7,335 bases of DNA from Gemmatimonadota bacterium. GTDB taxonomy: Bacteria > ARS69. Below the pieces are notes generated by a model that saw only the letters and a program-made list of their open reading frames with translations, searched no databases and was not told where the DNA came from. This document shows positions 1 through 6,489 of this stretch, piece by piece. The DNA is taken from assembly GCA_020431545.1 (NCBI GenBank), contig JAGQIB010000265.1, positions 1 to 7,335 on the forward strand, written 5' to 3'. Position numbers and translations under genes: made by a program. The stretch's first letter is position 1; the number at the start of each line of letters is the position of its first letter.

Positions 1-2
1 TC

Positions 3-1163
3 CGCGTGGTGCGGGCGTTCGCGCGGCAGGAGTTCGAGGTCGAGAAGTTCGCGGCCCGGAACGCCGAGTTCCGCGACCGCAACTACCGCCTGATCCGGCT
101 GCTCGCCTACTACTGGGGCTCGTCCGATTTCGTGTGCCTGACCCAGGTCGGCCTCGTGCTCGGGGTGGGCGCCTCGCGCGTGCTGTCCGGCGCGATCACG
201 GTGGGAACGCTGTTCGCGTTCCTGGCCTACACCGGCATGGTCCTGTGGCCGGTGCGGCACCTCGGGCGCGTGCTCACGGATACCGGCAAGGCGCTGGTGG
301 CGCTGAAGCGCATCGGCGAGATCCTCGACGTTCCCGAGGAGGACGCAAAGGACTCCGTGCGCGATCTGCGGGACCTGCCGGCCCTGCGCGGCGCCATCGA
401 GTTCCGGAACGTGACGTTCGCCCACGCGGACGCGGAGGCGGCGCTGCGCGGTGTGACCTTCCGGGTCGAGCCCGGCGAGACCGTCGCGTTCGTGGGGCCG
501 CCGGGCTGCGGGAAGTCCACGCTCATCCACCTGCTGCTGCGCCTCTACGACGTGCCGGCGGGGATGATCCACGTGGATGGAATCGACCTGCTCGAGTGGC
601 CGCGCGGCCCGCTCCGCTCGCAGATCGGCGTGGTGCTGCAGGAGCCCTTCCTGTACTCGCGCACGATCGGCGCGAACGTGCGGCTCGGGCGCATGGAGGC
701 GACGCTGGAGGAGGTCGTGGAGGCGACGTCGGCCGCCGACGTGCACGGCGCGATCATGGACTTCGAGCGCGGCTACGAGACGCTGCTCGGCGAGCGCGGC
801 GTGACGCTCTCCGGCGGCCAGCGCCAGCGGGTGGCGATCGCGCGCGCGATCCTCAAGGATCCGCCGCTGCTCGTGCTCGACGATGCGCTGTCCGCAGTGG
901 ACACGGTGACGGAATCGCGGATCCTGCGCGCGCTCGAGTCGCGACGCGGGCGGCAAACGACGATCGTGGTGTCGCACCGGCTGTCCTCGGTGCGACACGC
1001 GGACCGGATCGTGGTCCTGGACCACGGCCGGGTGGTGCAACAGGGAAGCCACACGGAGCTCGCCGCGACGGAAGGACCGTACCGGCGCCTGTGGGAGATC
1101 CAGAGCGAGCTGGAGGACGAGATCGCGTCCGACGTTCGCGACGCGACGGGAGGTCGAGCATGA
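3..1163 (+). CDS. ABC exporter half-transporter, MdlA/BmrC-like subunit with degenerate ATPase site (5' partial)
   Basis: This is the C-terminal 386 residues of a type IV (B-family) ABC exporter. The reading frame is open to the left edge, so roughly 200 N-terminal residues are missing from a usual length near 590. The fragment opens in the membrane domain with RVVRAFARQEFE, the conserved intracellular-loop stretch of these exporters, followed by the last membrane helices (about residues 38-85). The nucleotide-binding domain has Walker A GPPGCGKST (165-173), a Q-loop (VVLQEP), signature LSGGQRQ (269-275), Walker B LLVLDD and a switch histidine in VVSHRLSS. The catalytic Glu after Walker B is replaced by Asp (residue 294), as in the degenerate site of heterodimeric exporters such as BmrC or TM287. 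Its stop overlaps the start of the next gene by ATGA, so the two are translationally coupled partners. It presumably pumps a lipid, drug or other hydrophobic compound across the inner membrane. The substrate cannot be read from sequence. Confidence 0.93.
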   Translation, partial: RVVRAFARQEFEVEKFAARNAEFRDRNYRLIRLLAYYWGSSDFVCLTQVGLVLGVGASRVLSGAITVGTLFAFLAYTGMVLWPVRHLGRVLTDTGKALVALKRIGEILDVPEEDAKDSVRDLRDLPALRGAIEFRNVTFAHADAEAALRGVTFRVEPGETVAFVGPPGCGKSTLIHLLLRLYDVPAGMIHVDGIDLLEWPRGPLRSQIGVVLQEPFLYSRTIGANVRLGRMEATLEEVVEATSAADVHGAIMDFERGYETLLGERGVTLSGGQRQRVAIARAILKDPPLLVLDDALSAVDTVTESRILRALESRRGRQTTIVVSHRLSSVRHADRIVVLDHGRVVQQGSHTELAATEGPYRRLWEIQSELEDEIASDVRDATGGRA

Positions 1164-3043
1164 CCGCGGCCGTGCCCCACGAGGAAGAGTACCGGTCGCG
1201 TTTCGACTTCGCGATCTGGAAGCGACTCTTCGCGTTCACGCGCCCGTACCGGAAGGACGTCCGGTGGCTGATCACGTTCGCGATCGGCACCGCCTCCGTG
1301 GACGCGACCCTGCCGTTGCTCACGCGCCGGGTCGTGGACGACGTCGTGCGCCTGGGCTCGGCGATCCGTCCCCTGCCCTACGTGCTCGCGTACGTCGCCC
1401 TGGCCACGATGCTCGCGCTGTGCGTGATGCGGTTCATCGTGCACGCGGGACGGATCCGCACGCACGTGAGCCACGACATCCGCGAGGCCGGCTTCGAGAA
1501 CCTGCAGCGTCTCTCGTTCTCGTTCTTCGATCAGCGCCCCGTGGGCTGGCTCATGGCGCGCATGACTTCGGACTGCGAGCGCCTCTCGAACATCCTCGCC
1601 TGGGGCGTGCTCGATCTGTTCTGGGGCACCACCCTGATGACGGGCGTGTCCGTCGCGATGCTGCTGCTGGACTGGCGGCTCGCGCTGCTGGTGCTCGCCG
1701 TGGTGCCGGTACTCGCGGTGGTGAGCGCGATGTTCCAGACCCGCATCCTCGGGACGGCGCGCATCGTGCGCAAGACGAACTCGCGCATCACGGCCGCGTT
1801 CAACGAGTCCATCATGGGGGTGCGGACCACGAAGGTGTTCGCGCGGGAGCGCGAGAACCTCGGCGAGTTCCGCGTCCTCACGGACGAGATGTTCTCGGCG
1901 TCGGTGCGGAATGCGCTGCTGTCGGCGCTGTACCTGCCGCTCGTGATCTCGATCGGCAGCGTGGCCGCGGCGGCCGCGCTCGCCGTGGGCGGTCACGCGG
2001 TGGCCGTCGGCACGATCACGGTCGGCACGCTGATCGCGTTCCTGTCGTACGCGCGCCAGTTCTTCGATCCGATCCAGGAGATGGCGCACTGGTTCGCGGA
2101 GATGCAGATGGCGCAGGCGTCGGCCGAGCGCGTGATGGGCCTCGTGGACGCGGTGCCGGAGATCCGGGACTCGCCCGAGGTGCGCGCCCGGATCGCGGCT
2201 CACGCCGCGAGCGGCTCGTCCGATCCGCAGCTCGCCGCGGACGGCCTGCCGGATCTCATCTCGAGCCTCACGTTCGAGAACGTCGAGTTCCGCTACCAGG
2301 ACGGGGAGACCGTGCTCACCGACTTCGATCTGGAGGTCCGGAAGGGACAGACGATCGCGCTCGTCGGCCCCACGGGAGGCGGCAAGACGACGATCATCTC
2401 GCTGCTCTGCCGGTTCTACGAACCCACCCGGGGCGCCGTCCGCGCCGACGGAGTGGATCTTCGCGAGCGGAGTCTCGGCTGGCTGCAGTCGCAGCTCGGC
2501 GTGGTGCTCCAGCAGCCGCACCTGTTCTCGGGGACGATTCTCGAGAACATCCGGTACGGGCGTCTGGACGCCTCGGCCGAGGAGATCGAGGCGGCGGCCC
2601 GCACGGTAGACGCGCACGACTTCGTCGTGGCGCTGCCGGACGGGTACGCGACCCAGGTCGGAGAAGGCGGCAGCCGTCTGTCCACCGGACAGAAGCAGCT
2701 GATCTCGTTCGCGCGGGCGGTCCTGGCCGATCCGCAGATCCTGGTGATGGACGAAGCCACGTCGTCGATCGACACCGAGACCGAGCAGCGGATCCAGCGC
2801 GGGCTCGCCCGGGTGCTCGCGGGACGCACGAGCTTCGTCATCGCGCATCGGCTCTCGACGATTCGTCGCGCCGATCGCATTCTGCTGATCGACGGCGGTC
2901 GGATCGTGGAAGACGGTACGCACCAGGCGCTGCTCGCGCGTCGCGGCCGGTACTTCGAGCTCTACACGCGGCAGAGCCTGGAGGAGTCCGGGCGCCGCGA
3001 GAACGACTGGGACGCGACGGATCCGGGGCTTGCTCCGGCCTGA
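1160..3043 (+). CDS. ABC exporter half-transporter, MdlB/BmrD-like subunit
   Basis: This is a full-length 627-residue ABC exporter with a membrane domain and an ATPase domain. The ATG at 1160 overlaps the previous stop codon (ATGA), which fixes the start. Hydrophobic helices lie at about residues 36-54, 73-94, 150-170, 172-192, 257-279 and 284-306. The intracellular-loop motif RTTKVFARERE is at 222-232. A polar linker at about 335-368 leads to the nucleotide-binding domain, with Walker A GPTGGGKTT (403-411), Q-loop VVLQQP, signature LSTGQ (507-511), Walker B ILVMDE with catalytic Glu532, and His563 in the switch loop. The signature deviates from LSGGQ, and the preceding X-loop is GEGG instead of the GERG seen in the first subunit. 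This is the mirror image of the upstream subunit, which has a good signature but no catalytic Glu. Together they give one competent and one degenerate ATP site. No C39 peptidase domain is present at the N-terminus, so this is not a leader-cleaving bacteriocin exporter. Confidence 0.95.
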   Translation: MTAAVPHEEEYRSRFDFAIWKRLFAFTRPYRKDVRWLITFAIGTASVDATLPLLTRRVVDDVVRLGSAIRPLPYVLAYVALATMLALCVMRFIVHAGRIRTHVSHDIREAGFENLQRLSFSFFDQRPVGWLMARMTSDCERLSNILAWGVLDLFWGTTLMTGVSVAMLLLDWRLALLVLAVVPVLAVVSAMFQTRILGTARIVRKTNSRITAAFNESIMGVRTTKVFARERENLGEFRVLTDEMFSASVRNALLSALYLPLVISIGSVAAAAALAVGGHAVAVGTITVGTLIAFLSYARQFFDPIQEMAHWFAEMQMAQASAERVMGLVDAVPEIRDSPEVRARIAAHAASGSSDPQLAADGLPDLISSLTFENVEFRYQDGETVLTDFDLEVRKGQTIALVGPTGGGKTTIISLLCRFYEPTRGAVRADGVDLRERSLGWLQSQLGVVLQQPHLFSGTILENIRYGRLDASAEEIEAAARTVDAHDFVVALPDGYATQVGEGGSRLSTGQKQLISFARAVLADPQILVMDEATSSIDTETEQRIQRGLARVLAGRTSFVIAHRLSTIRRADRILLIDGGRIVEDGTHQALLARRGRYFELYTRQSLEESGRRENDWDATDPGLAPA

Positions 3044-3053
3044 CGCGCCGGAG

Positions 3054-3069
3054 CGGGCGGCTTCGCCCG
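3054..3069 (+). other. Hairpin between ABC exporter and patatin genes
   Basis: A perfect 6-bp inverted repeat, CGGGCG (3054-3059) and CGCCCG (3064-3069), encloses a GCTT loop. It sits 10 bases after the ABC stop and just before the patatin ribosome binding site (GGAGGG, 3071-3076). There is no T-run, so it is unlikely to be a strong terminator. It may only tune or insulate translation of the downstream gene. In DNA of this composition, short G+C stems also occur by chance. Confidence 0.3.
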
Positions 3070-3080
3070 GGGAGGGAAGC

Positions 3081-3920
3081 GTGGAGATCGGACTCGTCCT
3101 CGGCGGCGGCGGCTCGCGCGGCTTCGCGCACCTCGGTGTGCTGCGCGCGCTGGCCGAGCGGGGCGTTCACGCGGTCACGATCGCCGGTTGCTCCATGGGC
3201 GGGATCGTGGGCGCGTTCGTGGCGGCCGGACACTCGCCGGACCGCATCACGAGCGCGTTCCGCGAGGCGAAGCTGCACCGGCTGCTCGATAGGGCACGCG
3301 GCGGCGCGCTCATGGGCGGTCGCGGAATCGTCTCCGAGCTCGGCAAGCACCTGCCGAAGCGATTCGAGGACCTGGAGCTTCCGCTCGCGGTCACCGCCGT
3401 CGACGTGGACCGCGGGTGCGCCGTGGTGCTCTCGGAGGGCGATCTGCTGGAGGCGCTGCGGGCGACGTCGGCGGTGCCGGGGATCCTCGCCCCGGTCCAT
3501 CGCGACGGACGGGTCCTCATCGACGGCGGTCTTCTGAACAACGTGCCGGTGGACGTCGCGCGATCGCGAACGCTCCTCCCGATCGTCGCCGTCGACGTCT
3601 CCCCGCCGCGGAATCGCGCGCTCGACCTGCGCGAGGACGCGGGCGTGTGGGAGCGGCTGATCCAGCCGATCGCGCAGGGCCGACGTCCCCTGCTCGTGGA
3701 GCTGTTCGTGAAGGCGTACGAGATCCCGCAGGCGCTGATCACGGAGACCCGGCTCGCGATCACCCCGCCGGACCTGCTGATCCGCCCCCCGCTGGATCCC
3801 CACCTGAAGCTCGAGGACTACGACCGGCTCGAGGAGGCCATCGAGGTGGGCTGGCGGGAGGCGGACCGTCGCCTCGAGGGATTCGGGGCCGCCGGCCGGG
3901 GGAGCCCGGCGACCGCCTGA
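3081..3920 (+). CDS. Patatin-like phospholipase (RssA/NTE-type serine hydrolase)
   Basis: This is a predicted lipid acyl hydrolase of 279 residues, a normal length for the compact single-domain bacterial patatin group. The oxyanion-hole loop GGGGSRG is at residues 8-14. The nucleophile elbow GCSMGG has Ser38 as the expected catalytic serine. The catalytic Asp is D148 in DGGLLNNVPVD, completing the Ser-Asp dyad. No signal peptide or membrane helix is seen, so it is probably cytoplasmic or peripherally membrane-bound. I chose the GTG at 3081 because a strong GGAGGG lies 4 bases upstream and the conserved fold begins at once (MEIGLVLGGGG). An in-frame TTG at 3030 would add 17 residues and overlap the ABC gene, but has no comparable ribosome site. 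It follows the exporter by 37 bases on the same strand and is probably cotranscribed, suggesting a role in membrane lipid handling. That functional link is inferred. Confidence 0.93.
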   Translation: MEIGLVLGGGGSRGFAHLGVLRALAERGVHAVTIAGCSMGGIVGAFVAAGHSPDRITSAFREAKLHRLLDRARGGALMGGRGIVSELGKHLPKRFEDLELPLAVTAVDVDRGCAVVLSEGDLLEALRATSAVPGILAPVHRDGRVLIDGGLLNNVPVDVARSRTLLPIVAVDVSPPRNRALDLREDAGVWERLIQPIAQGRRPLLVELFVKAYEIPQALITETRLAITPPDLLIRPPLDPHLKLEDYDRLEEAIEVGWREADRRLEGFGAAGRGSPATA

Positions 3921-3997
3921 AACCGCGAACTGCCGCCTTTCGCTCAAGATCGGTCAGAGTTGCGCCGATTCTCCGGAGAGCTCAACGGAGGATCGAG
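3921..3997 (+). promoter_or_regulatory. Short spacer with ribosome binding site for the DUF6982-like gene
   Basis: This 77-base gap separates the patatin stop from the next ATG. A clear Shine-Dalgarno GGAGG is at 3987-3991, 6 bases from the ATG at 3998, and decides that start. A possible -10 element (CAGAGT, 3955-3960) resembles the TAGAGT elements found elsewhere in the window, but no convincing -35 hexamer precedes it. The gene could be read through from the upstream operon or from a weak promoter of its own. Confidence 0.35.
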
Positions 3998-4489
3998 ATG
4001 CAAGCCAAGGGTCGACTGGTCGCCGCCCGCTACCGGGACGGACACCTCGTGAAGGGACACACCGCGGACTTCCGACCGGACCGAGCCGTGTTCCACGTGC
4101 TCGAGGACGGACGCACCGATCCCACTCCGATCGCGATCCGCGAGCTCAAGGCCCTGTTCTTCGTGAAGACGCTGGACGGCGACCCGCGGCACGAGGAGCG
4201 CAAGGAGTTCGTGCGCGAGGAGTCCTTCGGCGAGAAGACCTGGGTCGAGTTCTTCGACGGCGAGAAGCTCGCCGGATGGGCGGGACCGCTGCCCGCCGAG
4301 AACGACGGGTTCTATCTCCTTCCCACGGATCCGGACTCGAATCTCGAGAAGGCCTGGATCTACGAGCCCGCGCTCGTCAACGTGGTTCACGGCGCGGAGG
4401 CCGAGGCGGCGTCGCGCAAGTACGCGGCGCGAAAGGGAATCGAGAAGCTCGCCGCCGAGCGCTGGGAGCAGTTCCTGGCCGAGGCCTGA
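3998..4489 (+). CDS. Small two-lobed protein resembling DUF6982
   Basis: This is a 163-residue soluble protein of unknown function with no signal peptide or membrane segment. The pattern RYRDGHLVKGHT...F..L, then ELKALFFVKTLDGDP, then a second DG-containing strand and a PTDPDSN turn, is what I recall of proteins annotated DUF6982. That family name is from memory and should be confirmed by profile search. The protein has two similar halves: RYRDGHLVKG (residues 11-20) followed by a Phe-rich strand, and EFFDGEKLAG (84-93) followed by GFYLLPTDPDSN. This suggests a duplicated small beta-barrel. The C-terminal 30 residues are charged and helical (AEAEAASRKYAARKG...). The ATG at 3998 is set by GGAGG 6 bases upstream. 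An open frame reaches further left, but that part lies across the patatin gene and is not used. It converges on the ligase gene, leaving 51 bases between them. Confidence 0.8.
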   Translation: MQAKGRLVAARYRDGHLVKGHTADFRPDRAVFHVLEDGRTDPTPIAIRELKALFFVKTLDGDPRHEERKEFVREESFGEKTWVEFFDGEKLAGWAGPLPAENDGFYLLPTDPDSNLEKAWIYEPALVNVVHGAEAEAASRKYAARKGIEKLAAERWEQFLAEA

Positions 4490-4493
4490 TCGC

Positions 4494-4537
4494 GGTTCGC
4501 CTTCGCAGCCGCTCTCGCGGTTCCCCTCCGGCGAACC
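4494..4537. terminator. Possible bidirectional terminator between convergent genes
   Basis: The 51-base gap between two convergent stop codons holds an 8-bp perfect inverted repeat, GGTTCGCC (4494-4501) and GGCGAACC (4530-4537), with a 28-base loop. It is placed where a shared terminator is expected. The large loop and the lack of a T-run on either strand make it a weak example. Confidence 0.3.
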
Positions 4538-4540
4538 CGA

Positions 4541-6133
4541 CTACTCCATCGTGGGCAACACCTGGTCGAAGATGCGCTCCATGTGGCCGCCCCGCGTCGC
4601 TCCCGTCTCGCGGTCCAGGACCTCCACCGCCCAGTCGTAGAGCTCGCGCGCTTCCTCCGCCGAGTTCCCGAAGCTCGTGACACCGATCCGGCCGTACTGC
4701 GAAAGCGCCCCGATCATGTGAAAGAGCACGCCCGTCTCCGTGGAGGGACGGAAGTGGAGCCCGTGCGAAGAGAGGATCTCCATCAGATCCTCGGGCAGGA
4801 GTCCGCGGTACGCCGGTGACGTGAGTCCGTCCGTGGCGAGGTAGTGCTTCTCCTGACCGCGCGGCGACAGGAAGGTCCCCGTGCCGTCCTCGAGGCCTCC
4901 GCCGGTGAGGAAGCGCAGCGCCATGAACGGATGCGTCGTTCCGCCCATGCGCAGGTTGATCTCGATCGCGTGAAGGTCCCACGCCGCGTCGGCGCTCGCG
5001 CGCGTGGCGAGGAAATCCACCGCGAACCGGCTGACCACTCCGCGCTCCGCGAGGGCGCGCCCCACGCTCAGCGCGTGCTCCTGCAGGCGGAGGCGATAGT
5101 CCTCGTCGGCCGGGAAGCGACAACCGAGGTAGGCCTGACCCGTCTTCCCGCCGAGGAGCTGTTCGTGCGTGGAGATGATCTCGCATTCCCCGGTGGGCAG
5201 CACGCGTGCCTGCGCACTCGGGGAACGCACTTCCGCCGCCTCCAGGAACTCCTCCACGATGCCGCCCATCTCGGAGAACTTGCGGAAGTAGCGCTGCGGG
5301 CTCTCGGCCTCGGCCGACCAGTCGAGATGCTCGAGCGCGGCGTCGAGTGCCTTGGCGCGCTCCGGTCCGGCGGCCGGGAGATTCTCGGGGTAGCGATACA
5401 TCGCGTTGCCTTCGCCCGAGAAACTGGCGTCGAGCTTGAGCACCGCCTTCGCGATCCCGGGACGCCGGCACGCGAGATCGTCGAGCGCGGCGACGATCTC
5501 CTCGCGCGTGTATACCGCCTCGATGCCCTCCGGCAGCGGTACTCCGCACTCCCGGAACAGACGTCGACTCCCGGTTTTGGTGCCGAAGCCGAGCAGCTCC
5601 GGATCCAGGCCGTTCAGCGGAATGCCGAGCTCGATCGCGAGTCGGCGTTCCCACACGCTCGAGTTGAAGCACGTGAGGTACGCGCGGGACGAGTCGCCGA
5701 GCCACTCGCGCATGCGGCGCACGAGGCGCGGACGCTCCAGGATCTTCTGCGAGAGCGGCTTGTGGCTCGCGTCGTACACGCAGAACAGCGCGAGACGTCG
5801 ACGCGCGTGGCTCGCCGGGACGCCGACCAGCAGGTGGAGGTAGTAGTCGATGATGTCCGGGTGGATCGGCTGCGCCGTCACGTAGATGACGTGGGCCCCC
5901 GGATGCCGCAGGCGCATCAGGGTGAACAGCAGTCGCTCCTCGTAGAACGCGACCCCCTGGATCTTGGTGAGCTCCTCCTGGTCGAAGCTCAGGGAGGGCA
6001 CGACCACGGAGGTGTGGGTCCACGCGGGCGACGAGTTGATTCCCTCCCAGACCCCCCGGAGCTTGGCCTGGAGGGCTGCGAAACGGGCAATCTCTTCGTC
6101 GAGGCTCGGGGCGCCTTCCGGCAGCGGGTCCAT
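4541..6133 (-). CDS. PGM1-related ATP-grasp peptide ligase
   Basis: This is a 530-residue predicted ATP-dependent carboxylate-amine (peptide bond) ligase. Its architecture matches the PGM1-related family, named after the pheganomycin ligase that joins an amino-acid-like residue to the N-terminus of a ribosomal peptide. A PreATP-grasp-like region (about 40-180, with HVIYVTAQPIHPDIIDYYLH) leads to GFGTKTGSRRLF. The ATP-grasp core follows: VLKLD with Lys233, a glycine loop SFSGEGN (238-244), RFAVDF (369-374) and the metal-binding EINLRMGGTTHP (391-402). A C-terminal PGM1_C-like stretch is GVLFHMIGALSQYGRIGVTS (468-487). The ATG at 6133 starts the conserved protein. The open frame continues upstream to a GTG at 6268, but that extension is Arg-rich and looks non-coding. 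Spacing to the ribosome site is poor: GAGGG directly abuts the ATG. It diverges from the RiPP precursor at 6490, which makes a peptide substrate attractive. Relatives also occur without such neighbours. Confidence 0.88.
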   Translation of the reverse strand: MDPLPEGAPSLDEEIARFAALQAKLRGVWEGINSSPAWTHTSVVVPSLSFDQEELTKIQGVAFYEERLLFTLMRLRHPGAHVIYVTAQPIHPDIIDYYLHLLVGVPASHARRRLALFCVYDASHKPLSQKILERPRLVRRMREWLGDSSRAYLTCFNSSVWERRLAIELGIPLNGLDPELLGFGTKTGSRRLFRECGVPLPEGIEAVYTREEIVAALDDLACRRPGIAKAVLKLDASFSGEGNAMYRYPENLPAAGPERAKALDAALEHLDWSAEAESPQRYFRKFSEMGGIVEEFLEAAEVRSPSAQARVLPTGECEIISTHEQLLGGKTGQAYLGCRFPADEDYRLRLQEHALSVGRALAERGVVSRFAVDFLATRASADAAWDLHAIEINLRMGGTTHPFMALRFLTGGGLEDGTGTFLSPRGQEKHYLATDGLTSPAYRGLLPEDLMEILSSHGLHFRPSTETGVLFHMIGALSQYGRIGVTSFGNSAEEARELYDWAVEVLDRETGATRGGHMERIFDQVLPTME

Positions 6134-6345
6134 CCCTCGTGAGTACCAGACCCGACCGGGAGACGCCAAGAGGTAAAAGAATGGGCGACGACGGACTCGC
6201 CCTTCCGTTCGGGATCGCACGCATCGCCGCGCCCCGTCCCCGCCATCGCACGCTCGAACTCTAACCACGAACGATCCGGCCCCGTCGCGCGCACCGGCCG
6301 GGGAAGACGGGCCGGGATCGCCCCGGACGAGAACGGTCGCTCAGT

Positions 6346-6389
6346 TTGCATACGAACACTTGTTCCATTACTGTCAATCATTGCATACG
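6346..6389 (+). repeat. 9-bp direct repeat TTGCATACG
   Basis: Two perfect copies of TTGCATACG lie at 6346-6354 and 6381-6389, 35 bp apart start to start. Each is followed by GAAC (6354-6357 and 6391-6394). They lie in the A+T-rich island upstream of the precursor gene. They could be paired regulator half-sites or tandem -35 regions. Confidence 0.6.
6353..6366. promoter_or_regulatory. Candidate LexA/DinR-type SOS box
   Basis: CGAACACTTGTTCC contains GAAC-N4-GTTC and matches the Gram-positive-type LexA consensus CGAACRNRYGTTYC at 13 of 14 positions; only position 8 differs (T where R is expected). It lies just downstream of the first TTGCATACG repeat and about 40 bp upstream of the likely -10 of the precursor promoter, a plausible operator position. 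One site found by eye does not prove LexA control, and the LexA type of this organism is unknown. Confidence 0.4.
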
Positions 6390-6409
6390 CGAACTTCGGC
6401 ACCTAGAGT
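6381..6409 (+). promoter_or_regulatory. Candidate promoter of the RiPP precursor
   Basis: TTGCAT (6381-6386) and TAGAGT (6404-6409) are separated by 17 bp. The -10 matches TATAAT at 4 of 6 positions and the -35 matches TTGACA at 3 of 6. Transcription would begin near 6416, giving an RNA leader of about 74 bases before the ATG at 6490. A second, weaker pair, TTGCAT (6346-6351) and TACTGT (6369-6374), also has 17-bp spacing and straddles the LexA-like site. Confidence 0.45.
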
Positions 6410-6417
6410 GAGGTCGA

Positions 6418-6461
6418 CCACCGGACGGCGCCGCAACGTGCGGCGAAGCTCGTCGCGGTGG
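6418..6461 (+). other. Nested stem structure in the precursor mRNA leader
   Basis: An outer 6-bp stem CCACCG (6418-6423) with CGGTGG (6456-6461) encloses a perfect inner hairpin CGCCGC (6429-6434) with GCGGCG (6440-6445), loop AACGT. It lies within the predicted 5' untranslated RNA, ending 16 bases before the GGAG ribosome site. It could stabilise the message or act in regulation. No known riboswitch class is recognised. Confidence 0.4.
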
Positions 6462-6489
6462 CCGGGACGAATCATCCGGAGACATGGAA

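Larger units (their letters stand above)
6134..6489. promoter_or_regulatory. Divergent intergenic regulatory region
   Basis: This 356-base non-coding spacer lies between the ligase (leftward) and the precursor peptide (rightward). It has three parts. The ligase-proximal 6134-6300 is G+C-rich; it contains a minus-strand TAGAGT (6263 down to 6258) that could be a -10 element, though no matching -35 is seen. The centre 6341-6396 is unusually A+T-rich for this DNA; it holds two TTGCATACG repeats, a LexA-like palindrome and promoter elements. The right part 6410-6480 is G+C-rich with nested stems and probably forms the 5' untranslated RNA of the precursor. The short motif CGAAC occurs four times (6255, 6268, 6353, 6390). 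I see no convincing small gene in it on either strand. Confidence 0.6.

Noticed and set aside
134..1159. Long open frame joined upstream of the second ABC gene (same frame as 1160-3043)
   Set aside because: Its translation is Arg/Ala/Gly-rich and overlaps the convincing first ABC subunit in another frame. It is a frame left open by high G+C, and the true start is the ATG at 1160.
773..2923. 716-codon open frame on the minus strand across both ABC genes
   Set aside because: It is antisense to well-conserved domains, with low-complexity Arg/His/Asp-rich translation typical of high-GC shadow frames.
3..3043. ABC exporter pair as the exporter of the RiPP
   Set aside because: The second subunit has no C39 peptidase domain. 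The pair lies 3.4 kb away behind two unrelated genes and a convergent gene, and its motifs fit an MdlAB/BmrCD-type exporter. The N-terminus of the first subunit is outside the window, so this is not fully excluded.
4844..6142. 432-codon plus-strand open frame opposite the ligase
   Set aside because: It is antisense to the conserved ligase, with composition expected of a shadow frame and no recognisable motif.
4377..6251. 624-codon minus-strand frame overlapping the ligase
   Set aside because: It shares the strand but not the frame of the ATP-grasp ligase. Its translation is Arg/Pro/Gly-rich with no domain pattern.
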